From Clavibacter michiganensis (GTDB lineage Bacteria; Actinomycetota; Actinomycetes; Actinomycetales; Microbacteriaceae), in contig MDHJ01000001.1 in the NCBI GenBank assembly GCA_002150995.1, positions 2,852,001-2,916,000 of the forward strand: a stretch of 64,000 nucleotides of DNA. Reading direction: 5' to 3'. How positions within the stretch are numbered: the first letter of the stretch is position 1; every line of letters begins with the position of its first letter. Shown here piece after piece: positions 53,974 to 64,000 of the stretch. The notes below the pieces were generated by a model. The model was not told where the DNA came from. It worked only from the letters and a program-made list of their open reading frames with translations, and did not search any database. The position numbers and the translations under genes are program-made.

Positions 53974-54000
53974 TGTTGCTCCTTATCCAAGCAGCCGGGG

Positions 54001-54297
54001 CTACTTGGCCTTCTCGAGGATCTCGACCAGGCGCCAGCGCTTGGAGGCGCTGAGGGGACGGGTCTCGTTGATCAGGACGAGGTCGCCGATGCCGGCGGAG
54101 TTCGCCTCGTCGTGCGCCTTGACCTTGGAGGTGCGGCGGATGACCTTGCCGTACAGCGGGTGCTTCACGCGGTCCTCGACCTCGACGACGATGGTCTTGT
54201 CCATCTTGTCGCTGGTGACGTAGCCACGACGGGACTTGCGGTAGCCGCGGTCGACCGTCGCGGTGTCAGCCGTGTTCTTCTCTTCGGCGTTCGCCAT
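54001..54297 (-). CDS. rpsQ: 30S ribosomal protein S17
   Basis: OB-fold 16S-binding protein, 98 residues: [45 protein letters not shown] and [17 protein letters not shown]. The ATG at 54297 follows the rpmC stop as TGATCATG. Confidence 0.97.
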   Translation of the reverse strand: MANAEEKNTADTATVDRGYRKSRRGYVTSDKMDKTIVVEVEDRVKHPLYGKVIRRTSKVKAHDEANSAGIGDLVLINETRPLSASKRWRLVEILEKAK

Positions 54298-54299
54298 GA

Positions 54300-54626
54300 T
54301 CAAGCCTCCTCAGCCTTCTCGGTGACGGCGGCGTCGTCGGCCTTCGCGGCCTTCTTCGTCGCCTTCTTCTTCTCGGGCTTCTCGGGGACCTCGACGGGGG
54401 CGGGCGTGGCACGGATGCCCAGCTCGCGCTCGCGGATGACCGTGTAGATCCGAGCGATGTCGCGCTTGACCGCGCGGAGGCGGCCGTGGCTGTCGAGCTG
54501 ACCGGTGGCCGACTGGAAGCGCAGGTTGAACAGCTCCTCCTTGGCCTTCTTCAGCTCTTCGACGAGTCGCTCGTCCTCGAAAGTGTCCAGCTCGACGGGG
54601 GCGAGCTCCTTGGAACCGATCGCCAT
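54300..54626 (-). CDS. rpmC: 50S ribosomal protein L29
   Basis: Large-subunit protein at the tunnel exit, site of trigger factor and SRP docking. Residues 1-75 are L29 ([33 protein letters not shown]). A Lys/Ala/Glu-rich tail of about 35 residues makes it 108 residues, against 60-75 usually. The ATG overlaps the rplP stop (TAATG). Confidence 0.96.
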   Translation of the reverse strand: MAIGSKELAPVELDTFEDERLVEELKKAKEELFNLRFQSATGQLDSHGRLRAVKRDIARIYTVIRERELGIRATPAPVEVPEKPEKKKATKKAAKADDAAVTEKAEEA

Positions 54627-55045
54627 TATGCGTCGCCTTCCTCGCGCTTGATGATGCGTGCCTTGAGGGGCAGCTTGTGGATGGCCCGGGTGAGCGCCTC
54701 GCGCGCCGTGACGTCGTCGACGCCGGCGAGCTCGAAGAGGACGCGACCCGGCTTGACGTTCGCGACCCACCACTCGGGCGAGCCCTTGCCGGAGCCCATG
54801 CGGGTCTCGGCGGGCTTCTTGGTGAGCGGGCGGTCGGGGTAGATGTTGATCCACACCTTCCCGCCGCGCTTGACGTGACGCGTCATGGCGATTCGAGCGG
54901 ACTCGATCTGGCGGTTGGTGACGTAGGCGGGCGTGAGGGCCTGGATGCCGTACTCACCGAACGACACGGTGGTGCCACCGGTCGCATGGCCGGAACGGCC
55001 GGGGTGGTGCTGCTTGCGGTGCTTGACTCGACGGGGGATCAACAT
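54626..55045 (-). CDS. rplP: 50S ribosomal protein L16
   Basis: A-site-proximal large-subunit protein, 139 residues: [81 protein letters not shown]. It lies 2 nt after rpsC. Confidence 0.97.
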   Translation of the reverse strand: MLIPRRVKHRKQHHPGRSGHATGGTTVSFGEYGIQALTPAYVTNRQIESARIAMTRHVKRGGKVWINIYPDRPLTKKPAETRMGSGKGSPEWWVANVKPGRVLFELAGVDDVTAREALTRAIHKLPLKARIIKREEGDA

Positions 55046-55047
55046 GG

Positions 55048-55845
55048 TTACGCCTCAACTCCTGCTGCGGCGACCGGCGCTGCCTCGGCGGCCGGCGCGG
55101 TGCGCGGCGCGTTGGTGCGGCGATCTCCGGTTCGACCGTCGGAACGGTCGTTACGACGCTCGGGGCGCGACGACTTATGGTTCGCCTGCTCGCGAGCGAG
55201 ATCCTTGTTGGTGATGTCGCCCTTGTAGACCCAGACCTTCACGCCGATGCGGCCGAAGGAGGTGCGGGCCTCGTAGAAGCCGTAGTCGATGTTCGCGCGG
55301 AGGGTGTGCAGCGGCACGCGTCCCTCGCGGTAGAACTCCGAGCGGCTCATCTCGGCGCCGCCGAGGCGGCCCGACACCTGGATGCGGACGCCCTTGGCGC
55401 CGGCGCGCTGGGCGCCCTGCAGGCCCTTGCGCATCGCACGGCGGAACGCCACGCGACCCGCGAGCTGCTCGGCGATGCCCTGGGCGACCAGCTGGGCCTC
55501 GGCCTCGGGGTTCTTCACCTCGAGGATGTTCAGCTGGATCTGCTTGCCCGTGAGCTTCTCGAGATCGGCGCGGATGCGCTCGGCCTCGACGCCGCGGCGG
55601 CCGATGACGATGCCCGGGCGGGCCGTGTAGATGTCCACGCGGACACGGTCACGGGTGCGCTCGATCTCGATGCGCGCCACACCGGCGCGGTCGAGGCTCG
55701 TCTTGAGCATGGTGCGGATGCGCACGTCCTCGGCGACGTAGTCGCTGTAACGCTGCCCCTTCTTCGTGCTGTCCGAGAACCAACGCGACACGTGGTCGGT
55801 GGTGATCCCGAGACGGAACCCGTACGGGTTGACCTTCTGTCCCAT
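55048..55845 (-). CDS. rpsC: 30S ribosomal protein S3
   Basis: mRNA-entry protein with a KH domain ([20 protein letters not shown]), 265 residues. It starts [23 protein letters not shown]. The C-terminal extension of about 55 residues is rich in Arg/Asp then Ala ([24 protein letters not shown]). The ATG overlaps the rplV stop. Confidence 0.97.
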   Translation of the reverse strand: MGQKVNPYGFRLGITTDHVSRWFSDSTKKGQRYSDYVAEDVRIRTMLKTSLDRAGVARIEIERTRDRVRVDIYTARPGIVIGRRGVEAERIRADLEKLTGKQIQLNILEVKNPEAEAQLVAQGIAEQLAGRVAFRRAMRKGLQGAQRAGAKGVRIQVSGRLGGAEMSRSEFYREGRVPLHTLRANIDYGFYEARTSFGRIGVKVWVYKGDITNKDLAREQANHKSSRPERRNDRSDGRTGDRRTNAPRTAPAAEAAPVAAAGVEA

Positions 55846-56237
55846 TACTTGCTCGCCTTCTTCGTGGTCGTCGCCACGTCCGCCTCATCCGGCGTCGCGA
55901 GGACGACCGTGATGTGGCTGGTGCGCTTGTTGATACGGAATGCGCGACCCTGTGCGCGCGGCTGGAACCGCTTGAGGGTGGTGCCCTCGTCCACGAACGC
56001 CTTGGCGATGTAGAGGTCCTGCTCCGCGAGGAAGCTGTTGGACGCGTCGGCCTTGACCCGCGCGTTCGCCATGGCCGAGGCCACCAGCTTGTAGATCGGC
56101 TCGCTCGCGCCCTGCGGCGCGAACTTCAGGATGGCCAGGGCCTCCTCGGCCTGCTTCCCGCGGATCATGTCCACGACGCGACGGGCCTTCTGGGGGGTGA
56201 CGCGGATGTGACGCACGCGTGCGATCGACTCCACCAT
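55845..56237 (-). CDS. rplV: 50S ribosomal protein L22
   Basis: Exit-tunnel protein and macrolide-site neighbour, 130 residues: [48 protein letters not shown] and [16 protein letters not shown]. It lies 25 nt after rpsS. Confidence 0.97.
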   Translation of the reverse strand: MVESIARVRHIRVTPQKARRVVDMIRGKQAEEALAILKFAPQGASEPIYKLVASAMANARVKADASNSFLAEQDLYIAKAFVDEGTTLKRFQPRAQGRAFRINKRTSHITVVLATPDEADVATTTKKASK

Positions 56238-56262
56238 TTCTCTCCTCCTTCTCGTCGCCGCG

Positions 56263-56544
56263 CTAGCGGCGACGACCCTTCTTGTCGTCCTTCACGTGGC
56301 CGCGGAAGGTGCGCGTGAGAGCGAACTCGCCGAGCTTGTGGCCCACCATCGACTCGGTGACGAACACCGGGACGTGCTTGCGGCCGTCGTGCACCGCGAT
56401 GGTGTGACCCAGCATCGCCGGGATGATCATCGAGCGGCGCGACCAGGTCTTGATCACGTTCTTGCTGCTGGCCTCGTTCGCCGAGATCACCTTGCGGAGC
56501 AGGTGGTCGTCGACGAAGGGGCCCTTCTTCAGACTGCGTGGCAT
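56263..56544 (-). CDS. rpsS: 30S ribosomal protein S19
   Basis: Head protein, 93 residues: [78 protein letters not shown] in canonical order. It lies 12 nt after rplB. Confidence 0.97.
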   Translation of the reverse strand: MPRSLKKGPFVDDHLLRKVISANEASSKNVIKTWSRRSMIIPAMLGHTIAVHDGRKHVPVFVTESMVGHKLGEFALTRTFRGHVKDDKKGRRR

Positions 56545-56556
56545 CTTCTACAACTC

Positions 56557-57396
56557 CTACTTGCGCTTCTTGCCGGCGTTGCGGCGGCGAACGATGAGCT
56601 TGTCGCTGGGCTTGTTGATGTGGCGCGTGCGGCCTTCCTTCTGGCCCCACGGGCTGACCGGGTGGCGTCCACCGGAGGTCTTGCCCTCACCACCACCGTG
56701 CGGGTGGTCGACGGGGTTCATCGCGACACCGCGGACGGTCGGGCGGACGCCCTTCCAGCGCATGCGGCCGGCCTTGCCCCAGTTGATGTTCGACTGCTCG
56801 GCGTTGCCGACCTCGCCGATGGTCGCGCGGCAGCGCGCATCGACGTTGCGGATCTCGCCGGAGGGCAGGCGCAGCTGGGCGTAGGGGCCGTCCTTCGCCA
56901 CGAGGCGCACGGAGGCGCCGGCGGAGCGGGCCATCTTCGCGCCGCCGCCGGGGCGGAGCTCGATGGCGTGGATGACGGTACCCGTCGGGATGTTGCGCAG
57001 CGGCAGGTTGTTGCCCGGCTTGATGTCGGCCGTGGCGCCCGACTCGATCTTGTCGCCCTGCTTCAGCTTGTTCGGCGCGAGGATGTAGCGCTTCGTGCCG
57101 TCGATGAAGTGCAGGAGCGCGATGCGCGCCGTGCGGTTGGGGTCGTACTCGATGTGGGCGACGGTCGCGATGACGCCGTCCTTGTCGTTGCGCTTGAAGT
57201 CGATCACGCGGTACTGGCGCTTGTGGCCACCACCGATGTGACGGGTCGTGATGCGACCCTGGTTGTTGCGGCCACCGGTCTTGGAGAGCGGGCGGAGCAG
57301 CGACTTCTCGGGCGTCGAGCGCGTGATCTCCACGAAGTCGGCGACGGACGAACCGCGACGACCCGGGGTCGTGGGCTTGTACTTGCGAATAGCCAT
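56557..57396 (-). CDS. rplB: 50S ribosomal protein L2
   Basis: Peptidyl-transferase-centre protein, 279 residues: [37 protein letters not shown], and the functionally important [29 protein letters not shown]. It lies 22 nt after rplW. Confidence 0.97.
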   Translation of the reverse strand: MAIRKYKPTTPGRRGSSVADFVEITRSTPEKSLLRPLSKTGGRNNQGRITTRHIGGGHKRQYRVIDFKRNDKDGVIATVAHIEYDPNRTARIALLHFIDGTKRYILAPNKLKQGDKIESGATADIKPGNNLPLRNIPTGTVIHAIELRPGGGAKMARSAGASVRLVAKDGPYAQLRLPSGEIRNVDARCRATIGEVGNAEQSNINWGKAGRMRWKGVRPTVRGVAMNPVDHPHGGGEGKTSGGRHPVSPWGQKEGRTRHINKPSDKLIVRRRNAGKKRK

Positions 57397-57418
57397 TGGT
57401 GTTTTCCTAGTCCCGGTC

Positions 57419-57718
57419 TCAGCCGACAGTCGTGAAGATGTCGATGGAGCCCGACTTGAGGGAGACGATGGCGCGCTTGGTGTCCTTGCGCTTGCCCATC
57501 CCGAACTTGGTCCGGCGGGTCTTGCCCTGCTTGTTGAGCGTGTTGACCGACGCGACCTGCACGCCGAAGATCTTCTCGATCGCGAGCTTGATCTCGGTCT
57601 TGTTCGAGCGGGGGTCCACGATGAACGTGTACTTGCCCTGGTCGATCAGGCCGTAGCTCTTCTCGGAGACGACCGGCGCGATGATGATGTCGCGGGGGTC
57701 CTTCTGGGTGGCGCTCAT
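57419..57718 (-). CDS. rplW: 50S ribosomal protein L23
   Basis: Tunnel-exit docking protein, 99 residues: [53 protein letters not shown]. The ATG overlaps the rplD stop as ATGA. Confidence 0.97.
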   Translation of the reverse strand: MSATQKDPRDIIIAPVVSEKSYGLIDQGKYTFIVDPRSNKTEIKLAIEKIFGVQVASVNTLNKQGKTRRTKFGMGKRKDTKRAIVSLKSGSIDIFTTVG

Positions 57719-58371
57719 GCGGCAACCTCTTCCTTGGCCGTCTTCGACTCGACGAACGCGTCGAACGCGCCCTTCGTGAAGACGATGTCGTCGCTCACGA
57801 GCACGTCGTACGCGTTGAGCTGGTCGTAGGACAGCACGTGGACCGTCGGGATGTTGCGCACGCTGCGGAGGCTGACCTCGTCGGTGCGCTCCAGGACGAT
57901 GAGGACGTGCTTGCTCGTGGCGATGCCCTCGAGCAGCGCGACCACGGTCTTCGTCGAGGGGACGTCTCCGGCGGAGAGGCTCTCGATGACGTGGAGGCGG
58001 GCGCCGCGCGCGCGGTCGGAGAGGGCGCCGAGCAGGGCTGCGGCGATCATCTTCTTGGGGGTGCGCTGCGAGTAGTTGCGGGGCGTGGGTCCGTGGACGA
58101 TGCCACCGCCGGTCATCTGGGGGGCGCGGATCGAGCCCTGACGAGCGCGACCGGTGCCCTTCTGCTTGAACGGCTTGCGACCGGCGCCGGAGACCTCGCC
58201 GCGGCCCTTGGTCTTGTGCGTTCCCTGGCGCGCCGCGGCGAGCTGGGCGACGACGACCTGGTGGATGAGCGGGACGTTGGTCTGCACGTCGAAGATCGAC
58301 GCGGGCAGGTCGACGGAGCCGGTGACTGCACCGGTCGCGTCGAGGACGTCGAGCTGGGTGTCGGTAGCCAT
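57715..58371 (-). CDS. rplD: 50S ribosomal protein L4
   Basis: Exit-tunnel protein, 218 residues: [53 protein letters not shown]. In E. coli it also autoregulates the S10 operon; no equivalent leader is evident here. It lies 2 nt after rplC. Confidence 0.97.
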   Translation of the reverse strand: MATDTQLDVLDATGAVTGSVDLPASIFDVQTNVPLIHQVVVAQLAAARQGTHKTKGRGEVSGAGRKPFKQKGTGRARQGSIRAPQMTGGGIVHGPTPRNYSQRTPKKMIAAALLGALSDRARGARLHVIESLSAGDVPSTKTVVALLEGIATSKHVLIVLERTDEVSLRSVRNIPTVHVLSYDQLNAYDVLVSDDIVFTKGAFDAFVESKTAKEEVAA

Positions 58372-58373
58372 GA

Positions 58374-59027
58374 CTACTTCCCCTTCACTGCGTTGCGGAC
58401 GAAGACGATGCGGCCACGCGCGCCGGGCACTGCGCCCTTGACGAGCAGGAGGCCCTTCTCGGCGTCCACGCTGTGGACGACGAGGTTCAGCACGGTGACG
58501 CGCTCGCCGCCCATGCGACCGGCCATGCGCATGCCCTTGAAGACACGGCTGGGGGTCGAGGAGGCGCCGATGGAGCCGGGCTTGCGGTGGTTGCGGTGCG
58601 AACCGTGCGAGGCGGAGACGCCCTTGAAGTTGTGGCGCTTCATGACGCCCGCGAAGCCCTTGCCCTTGCTGGTGCCGACGACGTCGACCTTGGTGCCGGC
58701 CTCGAAGGCGCCGACCGTGATCTCCTGGCCGAGCGAGTACTCGGCGAAGTCGGCGGTGCGGACCTCGGTGAGGTGACGGCGCGGCGTGACGCCGGCCTTG
58801 TCGAAGTGGCCGGTGCTGGGCTTGTCGGCCTTGCGGGGGTCGATCTGGCCGTAGGCGATCTGGATGGCGCCGTAGCCGTCCACCTCGGGCGTGCGCACCT
58901 GGGTGACGACGTTCGGGGTGATCTGCACGACGGTCACGGGGATGAGCTTGTTGTTCTCGTCCCACACCTGCGTCATGCCCAGCTTCGTGCCGAGCAGACC
59001 GGTGAAAGTCCTGTTAGCGGTAGACAT
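58374..59027 (-). CDS. rplC: 50S ribosomal protein L3
   Basis: Assembly-initiating protein reaching the peptidyl-transferase centre, 217 residues: [76 protein letters not shown]. It lies 8 nt after rpsJ. Confidence 0.97.
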   Translation of the reverse strand: MSTANRTFTGLLGTKLGMTQVWDENNKLIPVTVVQITPNVVTQVRTPEVDGYGAIQIAYGQIDPRKADKPSTGHFDKAGVTPRRHLTEVRTADFAEYSLGQEITVGAFEAGTKVDVVGTSKGKGFAGVMKRHNFKGVSASHGSHRNHRKPGSIGASSTPSRVFKGMRMAGRMGGERVTVLNLVVHSVDAEKGLLLVKGAVPGARGRIVFVRNAVKGK

Positions 59028-59035
59028 GGGTTCCC

Positions 59036-59344
59036 TTAGAGCTTGATCTCGATGTTGACGTCGGCCGGGAGGTCGAGTCGCATGAGCGAGTCGACCGCCT
59101 TCGGCGTCGGGTCGACTATGTCGATCAGACGCTTGTGCGTGCGCATCTCGAAGTGCTCGCGGCTGTCCTTGTACTTGTGAGGGGAGCGGATCACGCAGAT
59201 CACGTTCTTCTCGGTGGGCAGCGGCACCGGGCCGACGACCGTGGCGCCCGCGCGGGTCACCGTGTCGACGATCTTCCGGGCCGAGGAGTCGATGACCGAG
59301 TGGTCGTACGACTTAAGTCGGATGCGGATCTTCTGTCCCGCCAT
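59036..59344 (-). CDS. rpsJ: 30S ribosomal protein S10
   Basis: Head protein and NusE transcription factor, 102 residues: [75 protein letters not shown]. First gene of the S10 operon. GAGAGAGAG precedes the ATG. The 435-nt region upstream must contain the operon promoter. Confidence 0.97.
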   Translation of the reverse strand: MAGQKIRIRLKSYDHSVIDSSARKIVDTVTRAGATVVGPVPLPTEKNVICVIRSPHKYKDSREHFEMRTHKRLIDIVDPTPKAVDSLMRLDLPADVNIEIKL

Positions 59345-59779
59345 GTGTGACTCTCTCTCTTTCGTGCGTCATGCGGCCTCGGACCGTATTGGACGCGTGT
59401 GTCCCTCGCTCGGATCGGGCGCCTCGTGGCGCCGTGATCCGTGGTGCACCCGGGCGCGCATCGTGGGACGCGGCCTCGGGCAGCTCGTGCACCCGCCCGC
59501 ATGCGGGCGCGGACGAGCGGTGCTCATCCGGTGGGTGTCGTGTGCCTGTGCTCTGCTGCCCGCGGCCTAACCTGCTCCGGGAGCGACGTGCGCTCCGGGC
59601 GGCTATGCACTGCCTGGCAGTGATCCGGTGTCTCGCGCGCAGGGCGGCGTGCACCGGAATGTTGAACTAGACGAGTTTGTCATAGTCCGGGCATGCGTGC
59701 AACCCGGGCGTGTCGCGGCCGCGCCCCCGTGTTTCCGGGCATCGCGGCGCCTGCGGCGGCCCCGCGGAGGGCTCCCTCA
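59345..59779. promoter_or_regulatory. Non-coding region between topoisomerase IB and rpsJ
   Basis: No credible gene. The region should hold the S10 operon promoter and leader. Visible elements: a perfect 16-bp palindrome CGCCCGCATGCGGGCG at 59494-59509, a 7-bp inverted repeat CACTGCC-T-GGCAGTG at 59608-59622, and an AT-richer patch at 59659-59690. I cannot assign -35/-10 boxes with confidence. Confidence 0.5.
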
Positions 59780-60748
59780 TCATCGGAAGAGGAGGTTGCG
59801 GAGCTCCGTCTCGCCGGAGGCCGGGCGATGCGGGTCGATGGTGCGGCCGTGGAGGTACTCGTCCACGAGGCGCGGATCCACGTAGCTGTTCTTCGCGATC
59901 GTCGGGGTGTTGCTCAGGACCTCCGCGGCGTCGCGGTACGCCTGGGCGAGCGCCTTCTGCCGCTTGCCCTTGGTCTCCTCCGGGCCGTGCTTCGCGAGGC
60001 TGATCGCCGCGGCGACGGTGCCGTGCAGCGTGCGGAAGTCCTTCGCGGTGAAGTCGCCGCCCGTGCGCTCGCGCACGTAGTCGTTGATGTCGGCCGCCCC
60101 CAGGGGGTGCCAGTCGCTCCCGTCCCGGTAGGCGAGCAGCCGCGCGTTCGGCCCGCGGCGCGTCAGGCCGCGGATGGCCTCCACGAGGTCCGCGTCCCGG
60201 ATGTCGCTCGACCACTCCTGGCCGCTCTTCGCGGGGAACTCGAGGTGGACGGTGTCGTCGTGGATCGTGACGTGCGAGCACAGCAGCGTCGAGAGCCCGT
60301 GGCTGCCGTTCGACTCCGTGTAGCGCTCGCTGCCGACGCGGAGGCTGCCCGTGTCGAGCATCCGGAAGCCGGCGGCGAGGGCCCGCTCGCGCGTGAACCC
60401 GTCCTGACGGAGGTGCATGGTGACCTGGCGACGGGCCGCCGGCAGCGACTCCGCCAGCTGCAGGGCCCGGTCGAACTTGATGCGGTCCTTCTGCTCCCGC
60501 CAGGTCGGGTGGTAGATGTACTGCCGGCGCCCGGCGCTGTCCACGCCCGTCGCCTGCACGTGACCGTTCTCGTACGGGGCGATCCAGACGTCGGTCCACG
60601 CGGGCGGGATGCCGAGCCCTTCCATGCGCGCGCGGAGCTGGCGATCGACGACCCTGTTCCCGTCGGAGTCGAGGTACGTCCAGCCCCTGCCGGACCGCTT
60701 CCGCGTGTAGCCCTTGCCGTTGGCGTCGCTGCGCCGGAGTCTGACCAT
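59780..60748 (-). CDS. DNA topoisomerase IB (poxvirus-like)
   Basis: Relaxes supercoils through a 3'-phosphotyrosine intermediate. The 322-residue protein has the N-terminal Topo IB domain (RKRSGRGWTYLDSDGNRV, GLGIPPAWTDVWI) and catalytic domain with RVGSERYTESNGSHGLSTL, LHGTVAAA and the likely nucleophile Y289 in AKNSYVDPRLVDEYL. Bacterial members are scattered and thought to be acquired horizontally. It stands between tuf and rpsJ, which are normally adjacent. TAGGTT lies 6 nt before the ATG. Confidence 0.9.
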   Translation of the reverse strand: MVRLRRSDANGKGYTRKRSGRGWTYLDSDGNRVVDRQLRARMEGLGIPPAWTDVWIAPYENGHVQATGVDSAGRRQYIYHPTWREQKDRIKFDRALQLAESLPAARRQVTMHLRQDGFTRERALAAGFRMLDTGSLRVGSERYTESNGSHGLSTLLCSHVTIHDDTVHLEFPAKSGQEWSSDIRDADLVEAIRGLTRRGPNARLLAYRDGSDWHPLGAADINDYVRERTGGDFTAKDFRTLHGTVAAAISLAKHGPEETKGKRQKALAQAYRDAAEVLSNTPTIAKNSYVDPRLVDEYLHGRTIDPHRPASGETELRNLLFR

Positions 60749-60760
60749 CCCTCGAACCTA
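60746..60760 (-). promoter_or_regulatory. Leaderless-type -10 box of the topoisomerase IB gene
   Basis: Minus-strand TAGGTT (60760-60755), 6-nt spacer, ATG at 60748. With the tuf terminator upstream, this supports separate transcription. Confidence 0.5.
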
Positions 60761-60846
60761 CGCGCCGCGGCGCCAACCGTTCGTCCACTACCGATCCGGG
60801 GACGCCATCCGCAGGCAGCCGTGAGACAGGTCCACTTCCTTAACGG

Positions 60847-60883
60847 CCGACAGGGCCGGGCCATGACGGCCCGACCCTGTCGG
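60847..60883 (-). terminator. Terminator after tuf
   Basis: 16-bp stem with one mismatch, 60847-60862 with 60868-60883, ATGAC loop, 33 nt after the tuf stop codon. Confidence 0.8.
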
Positions 60884-60915
60884 AGGTGGTGCTGGTGGAG
60901 CTGGTGGAGCTGGTG

Positions 60916-62109
<1,194 letters not shown>

Positions 62110-62134
62110 TGTGGGTCCTCCTCAGGACTCGGTG

Positions 62135-62167
62135 GCAGGGCGTCCGGTTGTTCCTCGGACGCCCTGC
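62135..62167 (-). other. Hairpin between fusA and tuf
   Basis: Perfect 12-bp stem, 62135-62146 with 62156-62167, 9-nt loop. It could be an intercistronic attenuator or processing site; tuf is usually more highly expressed than fusA. Confidence 0.55.
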
Positions 62168-62223
62168 GGATTGGAGATGGTGCTTATGTTACTGAAACGG
62201 CGGATGCCGCTCGAACTGGAGGG

Positions 62224-64000
62224 CTACTCGCCCTTGTTCTTCTGGACGATCTCGTCGGCCACAGCCTTCGGGACCTCGGCGTAGCTGCCGAAGCTCATCG
62301 AGTACACCGCACGGCCCGAGGTCTTGCTCCTCAGGTCGCCGACGTAGCCGAACATCTCCGACAGGGGGACGTTCGCCGTGATGACCTTGACGCCGCTGGC
62401 GTCCTCCATGGCCTGGATCTGGCCGCGGCGGGAGTTCAGGTCGCCGATGACGTCGCCCATGTACTCCTCGGGCGTGCGCACCTCGACGGCCATGAGCGGC
62501 TCGAGCAGCACGGGCTTCGCCTTGCGCGCGGCCTCCTTGAAGGCCATCGAGCCGGCGATTTTGAACGCCATCTCCGAGGAGTCGACGTCGTGCGCGGCGC
62601 CGTCGAGCAGCGTCGCCTTCACGCCCACCATGGGGTAGCCCGCGAGGACGCCGACCTGGAGCGCGTCCTGGATGCCCGCGTCGACCGAGGGGATGTACTC
62701 CCGCGGGACGCGACCGCCGGTGACCTTGTTGTCGAACTCGTAGGTCTTCTCCGCGGTCACCTCCATGGGCTCGATCTTGATCTGGATCTTGGCGAACTGG
62801 CCCGATCCACCCGTCTGCTTCTTGTGGGTGAAGTCGTGCTTGTCGACGGTGCCGCGGATGGTCTCGCGGTACGCGACCTGCGGCTTGCCGACGTTCGCCT
62901 CGACGTTGAACTCGCGCTTCATGCGGTCGACCAGGATGTCGAGGTGGAGCTCGCCCATGCCCTTGATGACCGTCTGGCCGGTCTCCTGGTTCTGCTCCGT
63001 GCGGAAGGTCGGGTCCTCCTCGGCGAGCTTCTGGATGGCGACACCCAGCTTCTCCTGGTCGGCCTTCGTCTTCGGCTCGATCGCGACCTCGATGACGGGC
63101 TCGGGGAACGTCATCGACTCGAGGACGATCTGGTCCGTCGGGTCGCAGAGCGTGTCGCCCGTGGTCGTGTCCTTGAGGCCGATGACCGCGTAGATGTGAC
63201 CGGCGGTGACCGAGTCGACCGGGTTCTCCTTGTTGGAGTGCATCTGGAAGATCTTCCCGATGCGCTCCTTCTTGCCCTTGGTCGAGTTGATGACCTGCGA
63301 GCCGCCCGCGATGGTGCCGGAGTAGACCCGGACGTACGTGAGGCGACCGAAGAACGGGTGCACCGCGACCTTGAACGCCAGAGCCGAGAACGGCTCCGTC
63401 GCGTCGGGCTTGCGGATGATGATCTTCTCCTCGTCGCGCACGTCGTGGCCCTCCATGGGAGGCACGTCGAGCGGGCTGGGGAGGTAGTCGATGACCGCGT
63501 CGAGCATGGGCTGGACACCGCGGTTCTTGAACGCGGAGCCGCACAGCACGGGGTAGATCTCGCTGTTGACGGTGAGCTTGCGGATGGCGGCCTTGATCTC
63601 CGCCACCGTCAGCTCCTCGCCGCCGAAGTACTTCTCGAGCAGCGCGTCGTCGGTCTCGGCGACGGTCTCGAGCAGCTTGGCCCGGTACTCGTCCGCCTTG
63701 TCCTGCAGATCCGCGGGGATCTCCTCGATCTCGTACTTCGCACCGAGCTCGACGTCTCCCTTGGAGTCGCCGCGCCAGGTGAGCGCGCGCATCTCGACGA
63801 GGTCGATGACGCCCTCGAAGCCGCCCTCGGCGCCGATGGGCAGCTGGATGACCAGCGGCTTCGCGCCGAGGCGGTTCACGATCGTGTCGACCGTGAAGTA
63901 GAAGTCGGCACCGAGCTTGTCCATCTTGTTGACGAAGCAGATGCGCGGCACGTCGTACTTGTCGGCCTGGCGCCACACCGTCTCGGACTGGGGCTCGACG
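62224..64000 (-). CDS. fusA: Elongation factor G, C-terminal part (cut by window edge)
   Basis: Translocase GTPase. About 592 of some 700 codons are present; the N-terminal GTPase start lies beyond 64000. The frame opens at the window end in [36 protein letters not shown], which includes the NKMD G4 motif. Domains II-V follow ([15 protein letters not shown] domain [28 protein letters not shown]), ending VQKNKGE at the stop 62224. Confidence 0.97.
   Translation of the reverse strand, partial: VEPQSETVWRQADKYDVPRICFVNKMDKLGADFYFTVDTIVNRLGAKPLVIQLPIGAEGGFEGVIDLVEMRALTWRGDSKGDVELGAKYEIEEIPADLQDKADEYRAKLLETVAETDDALLEKYFGGEELTVAEIKAAIRKLTVNSEIYPVLCGSAFKNRGVQPMLDAVIDYLPSPLDVPPMEGHDVRDEEKIIIRKPDATEPFSALAFKVAVHPFFGRLTYVRVYSGTIAGGSQVINSTKGKKERIGKIFQMHSNKENPVDSVTAGHIYAVIGLKDTTTGDTLCDPTDQIVLESMTFPEPVIEVAIEPKTKADQEKLGVAIQKLAEEDPTFRTEQNQETGQTVIKGMGELHLDILVDRMKREFNVEANVGKPQVAYRETIRGTVDKHDFTHKKQTGGSGQFAKIQIKIEPMEVTAEKTYEFDNKVTGGRVPREYIPSVDAGIQDALQVGVLAGYPMVGVKATLLDGAAHDVDSSEMAFKIAGSMAFKEAARKAKPVLLEPLMAVEVRTPEEYMGDVIGDLNSRRGQIQAMEDASGVKVITANVPLSEMFGYVGDLRSKTSGRAVYSMSFGSYAEVPKAVADEIVQKNKGE

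Overview
The window is about 64 kb of very GC-rich chromosomal DNA. Gene content and order point to a high-GC Gram-positive actinobacterium of the family Microbacteriaceae, and a Clavibacter-like plant-associated genus would fit. The genus is an inference from overall gene order and protein style; no 16S rRNA lies in the window. Most genes run on the minus strand. I saw no rRNA, tRNA, CRISPR array, insertion sequence, phage gene or attachment site, so this is core genome with a few small accessory insertions.

Layout, left to right. 1-3.1 kb: the 5' part of a UvrD/PcrA helicase gene, a glycerophosphodiester phosphodiesterase and a Bax-inhibitor-1-like membrane protein. 3.2-12.4 kb: a guanine-nucleotide and membrane block with guaA, a DUF3817 protein, a SURF1 protein, a KhtU/KhtT-type antiporter pair, guaB3, an AbiEi-like gene with two frameshifts, and guaB. 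12.6-18.6 kb: a branched-chain amino acid ABC transporter (livH-livM-livG-livF) facing its separately transcribed lipoprotein receptor. 18.7-22 kb: rarD, groES with two CIRCE-type operators, a THUMP-like methyltransferase and a DUF4190 protein. 22-31.9 kb: a cell-wall and tRNA-t6A cluster (glmS, acpS, alr, a fused alr-tsaE, tsaB, a fused rimI-tsaD), with coaA and glmM alongside. 32-38.5 kb: rpsI, rplM, truA, a GNAT protein, rplQ, rpoA, rpsK, rpsM, rpmJ and infA. 38.8-46.8 kb: a mannitol phosphotransferase locus (mtlD, mtlF, mtlA, ptsI, ptsH, a lone IIB gene) with a divergent MtlR-type regulator. 46.8-64 kb: map, adk, secY, the spc and S10 ribosomal protein operons, topoisomerase IB, tuf and the 3' part of fusA.

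The genes form an anabolic core: GTP synthesis, cell-wall precursors (GlmS to GlmM; D-alanine by Alr), CoA and holo-ACP, t6A tRNA modification, translation and secretion. The mannitol PTS locus carries both general PTS proteins (EI and HPr) and interrupts the usual secY-adk-map-infA-rpmJ succession.

Three sequence-level patterns cut across the annotation. (1) Four genes (guaB, livM, mtlD and the AbiEi-like gene) carry five frameshifts, all explained by one missing base in or next to a short G/C run; this looks like uncorrected sequencing error, not gene decay. (2) At least nine gene starts have a TANNNT box 6-8 nt before the start codon, the signature of leaderless transcripts. (3) About eleven stop codons are followed by a C-rich, G-poor CACCACCGCACC-like tract in the mRNA sense, often near a hairpin. 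I found no unmistakably new system. The best leads are the double fusion in the t6A pathway, the LivH permease with a secreted N-terminal domain, and the stop-proximal C-rich motif.
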